This document shows positions 49,826-57,798 of a DNA stretch of 64,000 nt, piece after piece; position 1 is the first letter of the stretch, and every line of letters begins with the position of its first letter. A model generated the notes under the pieces. The model did not search any database, was not told the origin of the DNA, and saw only the letters and a program-made list of their open reading frames with translations. The DNA is from Cyclobacteriaceae bacterium. GTDB lineage: Bacteria > Bacteroidota > Bacteroidia > Cytophagales > Cyclobacteriaceae. The stretch covers positions 124,001 through 188,000 of the forward strand of contig JAHBUD010000003.1 in NCBI GenBank assembly GCA_019638255.1, given 5' to 3'. Made by a program: the position numbers and the translations under genes.

Positions 49826-50155
49826 ATGACCATCGAACAAGCCCAATTACAAGTCGACCAATGGATTAAAACCATAGGGGTTCGTTATTTCAATGAACTT
49901 ACCAATATGGCTATGCTTACTGAAGAAGTAGGGGAGTTGGCGCGTATCATCGCCCGCAGGTATGGCGAACAATCGGAGAAGGAGAGCGACAAGAATAAAG
50001 ATCTGGGCGATGAAATGGCTGACGTGTTATGGGTATTGATCTGTTTGGCCAATCAAACTGGTGTAAATCTTACGGAAGCGTTTCAAAAAAATCTTGAAAA
50101 GAAGAATACGCGCGATAAAGACCGGCATCATCAAAATCCAAAGCTTAAAAATTAA
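49826..50155 (+). CDS. MazG-like nucleotide pyrophosphohydrolase
   Basis: A 109-residue single-domain all-alpha NTP pyrophosphohydrolase. The metal motif EExxE is in MLTEEVGELARII, and DExxD in DLGDEMADVLWVL; together these bind Mg and the triphosphate. It is a house-cleaning enzyme hydrolysing non-canonical dNTPs to NMPs (MazG/DCTPP class). The insert with charged residues (EQSEKESDKNKD) between the motifs is a subfamily trait. It stands alone 25 bp after the toxin gene. Confidence 0.93.
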   Translation: MTIEQAQLQVDQWIKTIGVRYFNELTNMAMLTEEVGELARIIARRYGEQSEKESDKNKDLGDEMADVLWVLICLANQTGVNLTEAFQKNLEKKNTRDKDRHHQNPKLKN

Positions 50156-50197
50156 ATTTTTATTGGCTCGCCTTTTGGTGTTTTGTACCTTCAACTC

Positions 50198-51085
50198 ATG
50201 AAGCAAAACATACTTCTTGCGCTGCTTTTCCTGTCACTCGTTTCAAATGCTCAGACTGAGCTCAGCGAAAATGTACAGTATCAAGGTAATACGCATCTAA
50301 AAATTTCATCGCTTGGTATTTCTTTTACGATTCCTTCGGACTGGACGGGTGGCGTGCCACAAGGTTCATCTGTCATGGTGCTGGCAGAGGCTTCCAATGA
50401 AATCACGCTGATAGTAACTGCAAGTGAAATGGATGAACAAAGTGTGTTTGGTGAATTGCAAAAACAAATACCGATTGATGGTGGTATTTCTATTTCACCG
50501 ATTGGGTTGGTGAAGAAGGAGGGGAAACGTTGGTTGGGCAATTACCGTGTAGAGGGTGTTCCCCAGGAAATGAAAGGATACGTAGAAGTACGACTGGGTG
50601 ATTATGGAGTTGGTGTTGGGTGTATTGTGATTGCACTACCTGCGGCTTTGGAGCGCGGCAAGCAGGGTGCAAGTCAGTTATTGCAGAGTATGTCATTCAC
50701 AGAACCAGTTGCGCAAACAACGAACACAGCAGCGGCAGGTATTTCACAACCCTGGAGCGAGTACCTGAAGCGTAAATCCTTAAAGTTTTACTACACGCAA
50801 GGTGATTTTAGTGATTCTGATTTTATAACGCTTTGTGCCGATGGTTCCTATGCACGAAAGAAGAGAACGTATTCAGGAGGTATTACCGGAACCGGTTCAT
50901 TGAATTCTACCGATTACGGACGATGGCAGGCACAAGGCCAGGGTGATAGTGGAACGCTGATTCTGATTAGTCAGGATGGATCACGGGCTGAACTTCGAAT
51001 TCAATACGGAGGGGGTAACAAGGGAACAGGTATTTACCTGAATGGAAGCCGTTACTATGCTGAAACAACCAATGAATGCAATTAA
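50198..51085 (+). CDS. Exported hypothetical protein, two-part
   Basis: A 295-residue exported protein with no recognised function. The signal peptide MKQNILLALLFLSLVSNAQ ends at residue 19. The frame reaches a TTG at 50183, but ATG 50198 is the better start. The N-terminal half (about 25-165) looks like a beta-rich domain with FTIPSDWTGGVPQG. After a QTTNTAAAG linker the C-terminal half (about 185-290) has TLCADGSYARKKRTYSGG and YGRWQAQGQGDSGTLILISQDGS, a pattern I have seen in lipocalin-like or secreted domains from several phyla. It converges directly with comB (no gap). Confidence 0.7.
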   Translation: MKQNILLALLFLSLVSNAQTELSENVQYQGNTHLKISSLGISFTIPSDWTGGVPQGSSVMVLAEASNEITLIVTASEMDEQSVFGELQKQIPIDGGISISPIGLVKKEGKRWLGNYRVEGVPQEMKGYVEVRLGDYGVGVGCIVIALPAALERGKQGASQLLQSMSFTEPVAQTTNTAAAGISQPWSEYLKRKSLKFYYTQGDFSDSDFITLCADGSYARKKRTYSGGITGTGSLNSTDYGRWQAQGQGDSGTLILISQDGSRAELRIQYGGGNKGTGIYLNGSRYYAETTNECN

Positions 51086-51790
51086 TTAAGTAAGGATCAA
51101 ATCCCCATTAATAAGTTTAGGAACAATCGAATACTGATCAGGCGTTACACAAAACGCAATGTCTTTGTGAATATTCAGTCGGTTAAGTCTTTTCACATGG
51201 CTGGAATCTTTTAGAAAGTCAACCAGGTCTTTCTTTGCAAGATTGTATAGCCGTTGTGCCGCTAAGGGTGCATCACAATCCGGTTCAATGTGATCTTTCA
51301 GGTTTTCCACCAAGGCTCCAGCAAACAGTGTGTCTTCCAGGTTTACTTTTCCTTTCCAACCGGCACATACTACCAATACACTATTACTTCCCTTTTTTAA
51401 ATACTCTGTAACAGCAGAAAGATTCAAGAACGCACCGATGATAATTTCTTTTGCCCTATGCGATTTGGCAATGGCTTGTGTGCCATTCGTGGTCGTGAAG
51501 GCAATACGCTCTCCTACAAGTTTTTCATCCATGTATTCAAATGGTGAATTGCCAAAATCAAAACCTTCTACTTTTTCACCGTTACGTTCACCGGCTGTTA
51601 AATAGCCTTGTGAGCGCATGGCCCGGCATTCTTCAAGATCAGCAAGCGGGCGGATGCTGCGGATACCATGTTCTAACGCGGTTACCATGCATGAAGTGGC
51701 ACGCAGTATGTCAACTACCACAACTACACGGCTACGCACATCATACAGATGCATTAAATCCGGACTGAGGCAAATATCAATAGTCTTCAT
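51086..51790 (-). CDS. comB: 2-phosphosulfolactate phosphatase
   Basis: ComB-family phosphatase, 234 residues, that dephosphorylates 2-phospho-3-sulfolactate. Family blocks are VVVVDILRATSCMVTALEHG, LTAGERNGEKVEGFDFGNSP and FTTTNGTQAI. In archaea this step leads to coenzyme M; in bacteria it may make sulfolactate or feed sulfonated-lipid metabolism. Bacteroidota make sulfonolipids, but a link is speculative. No comA-like gene is adjacent. It follows gcvT by 20 bp on the same strand and may be co-transcribed with it. Confidence 0.93.
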   Translation of the reverse strand: MKTIDICLSPDLMHLYDVRSRVVVVVDILRATSCMVTALEHGIRSIRPLADLEECRAMRSQGYLTAGERNGEKVEGFDFGNSPFEYMDEKLVGERIAFTTTNGTQAIAKSHRAKEIIIGAFLNLSAVTEYLKKGSNSVLVVCAGWKGKVNLEDTLFAGALVENLKDHIEPDCDAPLAAQRLYNLAKKDLVDFLKDSSHVKRLNRLNIHKDIAFCVTPDQYSIVPKLINGDLILT

Positions 51791-51810
51791 TAGATCTTTT
51801 TGGCGTGGGA

Positions 51811-52899
51811 TTATTTGCTCATGAATGGAAGTTTTGTGACCTCTGCTTTCAGTGCACGTCCTCTTACATCAATGTATATTTCACTTCCAGGTGATGATAG
51901 TTCAGTTGTAACATATCCTAATCCAATGCCAATGCCTAGCATAGGCGACATGGTTCCGGATGTCACTTTTCCAATGATGTTACCGGCAGCATCTTTAATT
52001 TGATAATCGTGACGGGGAATACCTTTGTCGATCATTTTAAATCCTACTAATTTTCTCTTCACACCCTCTTCTTTTTGCTTCTTAATATTGTAAGAATTGG
52101 TGAAGTCTTTGGTAAATTTGGTAATCCATCCCAAGCCACCCTCCAACGGTGAAGTTGTATCGTCAATATCATTACCGTACAAGCAGAATCCCATCTCTAA
52201 TCGTAAGGTGTCGCGCGCACCTAAACCGATTGGTTTGATGTCAAATTCTTTTCCCGCTTCGAAAATGGCATGCCATACTTTTTCTGCATGGTTCTTATGT
52301 ACGTAAATTTCAAAACCTCCTGCACCGGTATATCCCGTATTCGACATGATCACATCAGGCACGCTTGCAAATTCACCAAGGGAAAAGTGATAGTATTTGA
52401 TAGCGCTTAGATCTGTGTTGGTTAATTTTTGTAATGTGCTGACTGCCTTGGGCCCCTGCACGGCAAACAAGCAGATATCTGCTGAGATGTTTTTCAGATC
52501 AGCGCCTTGCGAGTTGTGTTGTGAAATCCAGTTCCAGTCTTTATCAATATTTCCCGCATTCACCACCAGCAGGTAATCTTCATCTTTGATTTTGTACACG
52601 ATCAGGTCATCTACAATGCCACCTTTATCATTTGGTAAACAAGAATATTGCGCCTGCCCATCAACCAGTTTGGAGGCATCGTTACTGGTAACACGTTGAA
52701 TTAAATCGAGGGCCTTCGGTCCTTTCACAGTAAACTCGCCCATGTGCGAAACATCAAACACGCCCACCCCGTTTCGCACGGTCATGTGTTCTTCAATATC
52801 AGAGGAGTAGCGCACGGGCATATTAAAGCCCGCAAAGGGTACTATTTTAGCACCTAGTTTTACGTGCAAGTCGTTAAGCGGAATTTGTTTGATGTCCAT
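51811..52899 (-). CDS. gcvT: Glycine cleavage system aminomethyltransferase (T protein)
   Basis: T protein of the glycine cleavage system, 362 residues, which transfers the aminomethyl group to tetrahydrofolate. Typical segments are GVFDVSHMGEFTVKGPKAL near 45 (with the conserved Asp-Val-Ser-His-Met), GYTGAGGFEIY near 178, and LRLEMGFCLYGNDID near 225. gcvH and gcvP are elsewhere. The gene starts 59 bp downstream of tRNA-Pro, with a strong hairpin between them, and is followed by comB. Confidence 0.95.
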   Translation of the reverse strand: MDIKQIPLNDLHVKLGAKIVPFAGFNMPVRYSSDIEEHMTVRNGVGVFDVSHMGEFTVKGPKALDLIQRVTSNDASKLVDGQAQYSCLPNDKGGIVDDLIVYKIKDEDYLLVVNAGNIDKDWNWISQHNSQGADLKNISADICLFAVQGPKAVSTLQKLTNTDLSAIKYYHFSLGEFASVPDVIMSNTGYTGAGGFEIYVHKNHAEKVWHAIFEAGKEFDIKPIGLGARDTLRLEMGFCLYGNDIDDTTSPLEGGLGWITKFTKDFTNSYNIKKQKEEGVKRKLVGFKMIDKGIPRHDYQIKDAAGNIIGKVTSGTMSPMLGIGIGLGYVTTELSSPGSEIYIDVRGRALKAEVTKLPFMSK

Positions 52900-52923
52900 A
52901 GAGATTGTAAAAATTTAAGTAAT

Positions 52924-52948
52924 AGGCCCTGACCGAAGGCCAAGGCCT
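52924..52948 (-). terminator. Hairpin between tRNA-Pro and gcvT
   Basis: On the minus strand AGGCCTTGGCC pairs with GGTCAGGGCCT over a TTC loop, with two G-U pairs. It could terminate or process the tRNA transcript, or act as the gcvT leader. There is no T-run directly after it, so a terminator role is uncertain. Confidence 0.5.
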
Positions 52949-52957
52949 TACAAGTTG

Positions 52958-53031
52958 TCGGGGCGACTGGATTCGAACCAGCGACCTCTTCGTCCCGAAC
53001 GAAGCACGCTACCGGGCTGCGCTACGCCCCG
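52958..53031 (-). tRNA. tRNA-Pro (CGG anticodon)
   Basis: A 74-nt tRNA on the minus strand. The acceptor arm is CGGGGCG with CGCCCCG, followed by discriminator A; CCA is not encoded. The T-arm has GGTTCGAATCC. The anticodon stem CTTCG/CGAAG closes a 7-nt loop TTCGGGA, giving anticodon CGG, which reads the proline codon CCG. All arms pair, so it appears functional. Confidence 0.95.
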
Positions 53032-53147
53032 AAAGTGGGGCAAAAGTAAACCATCCGCAACAATTTTAAAATGTCGTAATTCGATACTGTAACCTTTTTG
53101 GCGCTTCCCGGTAACAAACACAGAACTTGACAAAAAGCATTGATCTG

Positions 53148-53687
53148 ATGAGTGATGAGTCTTTAATGGAGGCTGTAAAAAACGGCAACCTGCAGCAAGC
53201 ATCTATGCTTTTTGACCGCTATAACAAGCGAATTTTCAATTTTCTGGCACGCATGACCAAGGATCGTGAATTGGCTGAGGACCTGACACAGAATGTATTT
53301 CTGCGGATTATTAGATATAGAAACAGCTATAGAGAAGGCATGCGGTTTCAGTCGTGGATTTACCAGGTGGCTCGCAATGTGTTTTCCGATCATTACCAGG
53401 CTGCCAAAAACAAAACCTCTGGTTTTGTAGATGTAGAAAAAATAGGTGAAATGATGATGGACACACAGGATAGTCGGGAGCAGGAGGAACGGGAAAAGCT
53501 GTTGGAAAAATCGCTGGCCTTGCTGAGTGATGAGCAACGCGAGTTATTGGTGCTCACCCGGTTTCAACGAATGAAGTACGAAGAAGTGGCCATGCTTATG
53601 GACACCACGGTGGCGAACATAAAAGTTAAAGTACACCGGGCAATACAAAAATTACGCGAACATTATTTTCAACTGGAACGGATATGA
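53148..53687 (+). CDS. ECF sigma factor
   Basis: A 179-residue extracytoplasmic-function sigma factor. Region 2 reads RYNKRIFNFLARMTKDRELAEDLTQNVFLRI (cited as hallmark in parts) and region 2.4 includes FQSWIYQVARNVFSDHY. Region 4 has LLVLTRFQRMKYEEVAMLMDTTVANIKVKVHRAI. The longer frame begins at a TTG (53127); ATG 53148 is preferred. The stop overlaps the next ATG (ATGA), tying it to an anti-sigma-like membrane protein. The pair heads an operon-like set ending with two DUF4097-like proteins, so it is probably an envelope-stress regulon. Confidence 0.93.
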   Translation: MSDESLMEAVKNGNLQQASMLFDRYNKRIFNFLARMTKDRELAEDLTQNVFLRIIRYRNSYREGMRFQSWIYQVARNVFSDHYQAAKNKTSGFVDVEKIGEMMMDTQDSREQEEREKLLEKSLALLSDEQRELLVLTRFQRMKYEEVAMLMDTTVANIKVKVHRAIQKLREHYFQLERI

Positions 53688-54469
53688 ACATGGATCAAGA
53701 ACGATTGAACAGTATGATCATCGATTATATCGATGGTAAACTGAACACGGTTGATAAACAATTCATCGAACAGGAGTTGGTCAACAATGCTGATGCTTAC
53801 AAATTGTACGAGCAGTTACGTGAAGTAATGCATACTATAGAAAAAGCAGAACAGTTGGAGCCGTCAGCGAAACTCAAGGAAAAGTTTGATGATTTTCTGC
53901 AATCCGAAATCGGACAGCAAAAGACCAAAACAGTTTTTTTTACACCAGTCTGGTACCGTGTGGCAGCAGCAGTTGCCTTATTGGTTGTTGGCGGTGGAGT
54001 AGGTTACTGGATCAGTCAACAAAATCGGAACAAGCAGGAAATACTTGCTTTACAAATGGAAATAGAAACAGTACGCAGGTTGGCTCTAGCGCAAATGAAC
54101 AATGACGAATCGGCCAGTCAGCGTATGCTAGGTATAATGGCAGTCTATGAATCGGTACAAACCAATAAGCCTGATGATGAAATTGTGGATGCGCTTGTAA
54201 CCACTATGAATACAGACGGTAACAGTAATGTGCGACTGGCAGCAATTGAAGCATTGAGCAAGTTTACGGAAGAGGAGAAAGTTCGGAAAGCGTTGGTTCA
54301 ATCCTTGTCAGCACAAAGGGATCCTGTGGTTCAGATTGCGTTGATTCATGTGCTGGTGCAGATGAAAGAAAAAGAAGCGATTAAATCGTTTAAACTAATT
54401 GTTGAAGATGAGCAGGTGCTGCCAGCAGTGAAAGACGAAGCACATGTGGGAATCTTTAAATTATCATAG
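53684..54469 (+). CDS. Membrane anti-sigma-like protein with HEAT repeats
   Basis: A 261-residue single-pass membrane protein. The N-terminal cytoplasmic part (1-85) has the anti-sigma architecture (MIIDYIDGKLNTVDKQFIEQEL) but no zinc-binding His/Cys motif. A membrane helix spans about 91-110 (YRVAAAVALLVVGGGVGYWI). The extracytoplasmic part (about 165-261) consists of HEAT-like repeats: SNVRLAAIEALSKF, DPVVQIALIHVLVQM, and a final LPAVKDEAHVGIFKL. HEAT repeats usually bind proteins, so this may be the sensor. It overlaps the sigma gene by 4 bp. It should restrain the sigma factor until the periplasmic part senses a signal; inferred from context. Confidence 0.85.
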   Translation: MNMDQERLNSMIIDYIDGKLNTVDKQFIEQELVNNADAYKLYEQLREVMHTIEKAEQLEPSAKLKEKFDDFLQSEIGQQKTKTVFFTPVWYRVAAAVALLVVGGGVGYWISQQNRNKQEILALQMEIETVRRLALAQMNNDESASQRMLGIMAVYESVQTNKPDDEIVDALVTTMNTDGNSNVRLAAIEALSKFTEEEKVRKALVQSLSAQRDPVVQIALIHVLVQMKEKEAIKSFKLIVEDEQVLPAVKDEAHVGIFKLS

Positions 54470-54525
54470 AAACATTCGCGATGTATTATATAAATGTTTG
54501 ATTAGTATTTTAAATTTTTAAAAAA

Positions 54526-55290
54526 ATGAAAAAGCAGATTTTAGCAATAGTATTGATGATGGTATCCACCGGGATTTTCGCCCAGGAGTTTAAACTCCCG
54601 AAAACATCCGGTAAGCTGTTGATCAGCGAAGTTAATAACGTAACCATTGAAGGATATGATGGGAAAGAAATTGTATTCTCTTCAATGGATGGGCCGAAGG
54701 AAAAGGATAAACGGGCAGAAGGACTTCGCGCAGTTAGCGCTATGGGGTTGGAAGATAATACAGGTATTGGTTTAGCTGTACAAGACAAAGGCAATACAGT
54801 TGAAGTGTACCAAATGAAAAAAATGGGTGGCCCTAAAGTAAAGATTATGGTGCCAAAAGGTATTACGGTATCCTATGCGCATACTTCTCCTTATGGAAGC
54901 AATGTAAAGTTCAGGAATCTGGCCAGTGAGATTGAAATATCTACCGTTCACAACAGCATTCACCTGGATAATGTTACCGGCCCGTTAGCGGTGAAAACCG
55001 TACACGGAAGCATCGATGTGATTTTCGGGAGCACCATTAATAACCCCATATCAATTGTTTCGGTACATGGACCAGTTGATGTTACCATACCGGTTGCTAC
55101 CAAGGCCAACATTGCCATGACAACCAGCTATGGTGAGATGTTTGTTGACCCAGCCATTAAAATTGAATTTGAGGATCAAGGTGAATGGAAAAAGTATGGC
55201 TCCAATAAGGTGAATGGTAAATTAAATGGAGGTGGACTGGATATGAGACTTTCTTCCACGCACAATAATATCTATTTGCGTAAAAAGTAA
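54526..55290 (+). CDS. Exported DUF4097-like beta-solenoid protein, copy 1
   Basis: A 254-residue exported protein with signal peptide (VSTGIFAQ, cleaved near residue 20). The mature part is almost entirely beta strand, with repeated short strand-turn units: VNNVTIEGYDGKEI, LASEIEISTVHNSIHLDNV, PLAVKTVHGSIDVIF, ISIVSVHGPVDVTIP. This matches the DUF4097 beta-strand repeat family seen next to ECF sigma factors. It is likely a regulon member or an envelope protein sensed by the anti-sigma protein. Function is unproven. It ends 13 bp before a hairpin. Confidence 0.82.
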   Translation: MKKQILAIVLMMVSTGIFAQEFKLPKTSGKLLISEVNNVTIEGYDGKEIVFSSMDGPKEKDKRAEGLRAVSAMGLEDNTGIGLAVQDKGNTVEVYQMKKMGGPKVKIMVPKGITVSYAHTSPYGSNVKFRNLASEIEISTVHNSIHLDNVTGPLAVKTVHGSIDVIFGSTINNPISIVSVHGPVDVTIPVATKANIAMTTSYGEMFVDPAIKIEFEDQGEWKKYGSNKVNGKLNGGGLDMRLSSTHNNIYLRKK

Positions 55291-55302
55291 TCAACAGTAA
55301 TT

Positions 55303-55350
55303 CAGGTCGTCCTAAGTAACTAAGCTGCCGAAGTGCCCAAGGATGACCTG
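55303..55350 (+). other. Long-loop inverted repeat between the DUF4097-like genes
   Basis: CAGGTCGTCCT (55303-55313) pairs with AGGATGACCTG (55340-55350) across a 26-nt loop containing a nested CTTAG/CTAAG element. The hairpin is not followed by a T-run, so it is more likely a processing site or repeat than a classical terminator. Confidence 0.5.
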
Positions 55351-55373
55351 AGTTTATTAAACCCTTAACAGGT

Positions 55374-56123
55374 ATGAAATCAATAATTTTACTGGGGCTG
55401 ATCGTCCTTAGCGGGTCGGTGATTGCCCAAACCAAGATAGAGAGAACAATTCCGGTTCAGACCGGCCAGAAGCTGGAGTTGAATTTTGATTATCCAGAAC
55501 TAATAAAAATTCAAACTTGGGATCGGAAGGAAGTGATGATAAAAGGGGAGGTTAGCATTAACAAGGGTGAAAATGACGATGCCTTCGAGCTCATCACTTC
55601 CACAAAAAATAATATTGTTACAGTTACCTCTGAACTCAAGGATAAGGATAACCTGCCAAAACGTATCGTTATCAAAAAGGGCGATATGGAATATGTTTTC
55701 AAAGCAAAGGATTACAAAGATCCTGAAGTGAAAAAATTCATGGAGGAGCATGGTGGGAACTACACGTACATGTCATCAGGTATAATTAGGGAAATTAAGC
55801 TTGAAATTTTTGTTCCGGTCGGAATAGAAACATCTGTGGAGGCAAAATATGGAATAGTTGAAGTGTTGGGATTTAACGCCCCGCTTACGGTGGACGCTAC
55901 ATACGGAGGTGTAGATGCAACGATTAATTCCCGTGCTACAGGTGAGTTGATTGCCCGCACACATTTCGGTGAAATTCTCACTAATCTTGACCTGTCGTTT
56001 GCCTCATCAAAAGAGGGAGATGCAAATAGCAAAAAGTGGACGCAGGTATCTGTAAAGCCCGGAACAGGCCCACGTTATATGCTGGAATCGAAATACGGTA
56101 AAGTGTATTTACGCAAGCCTTGA
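55374..56123 (+). CDS. Exported DUF4097-like beta-solenoid protein, copy 2
   Basis: A 249-residue exported paralogue of the preceding gene with signal peptide (LSGSVIAQ, cleaved near 19). Repeating strand units include LELNFDYPELIKIQTWDRKEVMIKGEV, IVTVTSELKDKDN and GIVEVLGFNAPLTVDATYGGVDATI. It shares the LYLRK-type ending (KYGKVYLRKP) with copy 1, showing common ancestry despite low overall identity. It follows copy 1 by 83 bp and is the last gene in the sigma-linked run. Confidence 0.8.
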   Translation: MKSIILLGLIVLSGSVIAQTKIERTIPVQTGQKLELNFDYPELIKIQTWDRKEVMIKGEVSINKGENDDAFELITSTKNNIVTVTSELKDKDNLPKRIVIKKGDMEYVFKAKDYKDPEVKKFMEEHGGNYTYMSSGIIREIKLEIFVPVGIETSVEAKYGIVEVLGFNAPLTVDATYGGVDATINSRATGELIARTHFGEILTNLDLSFASSKEGDANSKKWTQVSVKPGTGPRYMLESKYGKVYLRKP

Positions 56124-56387
56124 AAGTGTGGAGTGGGGTGATGCCCCATCCATCACCCCGGCTCCTTATTAGGGCAGATAAAAATCGGGCTCAATATTTA
56201 AGTTCCGGCTCCATGTCGTCAGAAGCAAACTCGAAAATTTCAGTCATATGAAGAAGAGTCGAGAGCATTGCAATGGCTGACAATTCACTGCTATTTAGCA
56301 ACCTGGGAACTTATATACTTGCCTTACGTTACATTTACTAATTCACAATTTTTGTGTACTTATGTTTTGGTAAAGTAATGTTTAAGG
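56124..56387. other. Gap before the DUF2490 gene, with possible coding remnant
   Basis: Apart from the hairpin at 56135-56159, the minus strand at 56191-56310 reads as an uninterrupted, protein-like frame ending HMTEIFEFASDDMEPELKY before TGA. An ATG at 56268 would give only 25 residues. It looks like either a tiny gene or the remnant of a larger one; I could not name it. Confidence 0.35.
56135..56159 (+). terminator. Hairpin after DUF4097-like copy 2
   Basis: GGGGTGATG (56135-56143) pairs with CATCACCCC (56151-56159) over a 7-nt loop, 11 bp after the stop. No T-run follows, so it may stabilise or end the ECF-cluster mRNA only partly. Confidence 0.5.
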
Positions 56388-57131
56388 ATGAGGCGTTCCC
56401 TGTTTGTAATATCGTTTAGTGTTTTCAGCACTTTCTGTTTCAGTCAGACTAAAAATATTATTGAAAGCGAACAACTCTGGTTGGCTTACTTTAATCAAAC
56501 CCGCTTTACTGAGCGCTCAGGGCTTTGGGTGGATTTGCACCTTCGCATGACTGATGATTTTGCCGAACGGATGAGTCAGGATCTGCTCCGGGTTGGTTAT
56601 GTATATTATCTGCATGATCATGTTCGCCTTACCGCTGGTTATGCATTCTCCACCATTTTTTCAGGGGAAGATGATGTCCCTAACCTTAATGAACACCGCC
56701 CCTGGCAACAAATTCAGTGGTATGAGCAGAAGCGATTCTTCAATATGATGCAGTGGCTGAGATTAGAACAGCGGTTTAAGCAACGGGTAGTAGATGGAGC
56801 GGTTTCAGACGATTATCAGTTCAACTACCGCGTTCGGTATAATATGACGTTTACTATTCCTTTAAAAGAAGGTGGTGTAAAGCCGAAAACACCCTTGTTA
56901 TTCATCAATAATGAGGTGATGATCAACTTCGGGGAGGAGATTATTAACAATTATTTCGACCAAAACCGATTCTTTGTTGGTTTCGGATATCAGTTCACAA
57001 AGGGGCTTAGCGCTCAGTTGGGATACTTGAATGTGTTTCTTGAACGTCCTTCAGGTACGGATTTCATAAACACCCATGCCATCCGTTTTTTTGTGTTTCA
57101 TAATCTCGACTTGAGATCGAAGGAAAAATAG
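56388..57131 (+). CDS. DUF2490 family outer-membrane-like protein
   Basis: A 247-residue exported protein with a signal peptide ending near FCFSQ (19). The mature part is beta-rich with family features QLWLAYFNQTRF, MSQDLLRVGYVYYLHDHVRLTAGYAF and EHRPWQQIQWYEQ, matching DUF2490. The aromatic-rich alternating pattern and the final strand (INTHAIRFFVFHNLDL) suggest an outer-membrane barrel. Function is unknown. It stands alone between the ECF cluster and the SET gene. Confidence 0.85.
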   Translation: MRRSLFVISFSVFSTFCFSQTKNIIESEQLWLAYFNQTRFTERSGLWVDLHLRMTDDFAERMSQDLLRVGYVYYLHDHVRLTAGYAFSTIFSGEDDVPNLNEHRPWQQIQWYEQKRFFNMMQWLRLEQRFKQRVVDGAVSDDYQFNYRVRYNMTFTIPLKEGGVKPKTPLLFINNEVMINFGEEIINNYFDQNRFFVGFGYQFTKGLSAQLGYLNVFLERPSGTDFINTHAIRFFVFHNLDLRSKEK

Positions 57132-57255
57132 TATTAGCCTAACGGTAAGAGCATGGTCATCTTTTGCCTCGCTGCTATCTCACCCATAAAATATTTTACA
57201 GAAGTTTAAACAGTTAAATTTTCTTTTAACTTCGCAGCCGTTTAAGAATCCCCGA

Positions 57256-57789
57256 ATGGCACTATACGAAAAGTACCTGTATGTTAAGAAGTCGACCTTG
57301 CCCAATGCAGGCAAGGGTTTATTCACCAAAGTGGCCATCCCTAAAGGTGAGCGCATTGTAGAATACAAAGGAAAGATCACTACCTGGAAGGAGGTAAAGG
57401 ATGATGATGGTAAAAACGGATACATCTTTTATGTGAAACGTTATCACGTTATCGATGCCTGGAAAACTGAACGCCACCTGGCTCGCTACGCCAATGATGC
57501 CAAAGGGCTTTCGAAAGTGAAGGACTTGCGCAACAATTGCGATTATGTAACCGATGGCCTAAAAGCATATATAGAATCGAAACGCGATATCCCAAAAGGC
57601 GCTGAAATTTTTGTGGATTACGGCCCCGATTACTGGAAGACCATCCGGGAAAATATTACACTCGCCAAAAAGGAAAAAAAGGTCGATAAGAAGACAAAAG
57701 GCAAGAAGAAAGTGCACTACAAGCGTAACCCTGCCAAGCGGGTTGACACGCATCACCTACATCCTGCCAAAAGGAAAGGCAAAGAATAG
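57256..57789 (+). CDS. SET-domain protein methyltransferase
   Basis: A 177-residue SET-domain protein, the fold of lysine methyltransferases. The domain spans about 8-130: AGKGLFTKVAIPKGERIVEYKG, then RNNCDYV (C95 in the NH-S/C position) and EIFVDYGPDYW (Y122, the catalytic-site Tyr). The last 45 residues are a Lys-rich tail (KKEKKVDKKTKGKKKVHYKRNPAKR) that may bind nucleic acid or serve as an automethylation target. No post-SET cysteines are present. Bacterial SET proteins methylate ribosomal or histone-like proteins in some species; the substrate here is unknown. Confidence 0.88.
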   Translation: MALYEKYLYVKKSTLPNAGKGLFTKVAIPKGERIVEYKGKITTWKEVKDDDGKNGYIFYVKRYHVIDAWKTERHLARYANDAKGLSKVKDLRNNCDYVTDGLKAYIESKRDIPKGAEIFVDYGPDYWKTIRENITLAKKEKKVDKKTKGKKKVHYKRNPAKRVDTHHLHPAKRKGKE

Positions 57790-57798
57790 GGTATTTAC

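Noticed and set aside
53127..53147. Upstream TTG start for the ECF sigma factor
   Set aside because: The added seven residues are not sigma-like; ATG 53148 gives the normal N-terminus.
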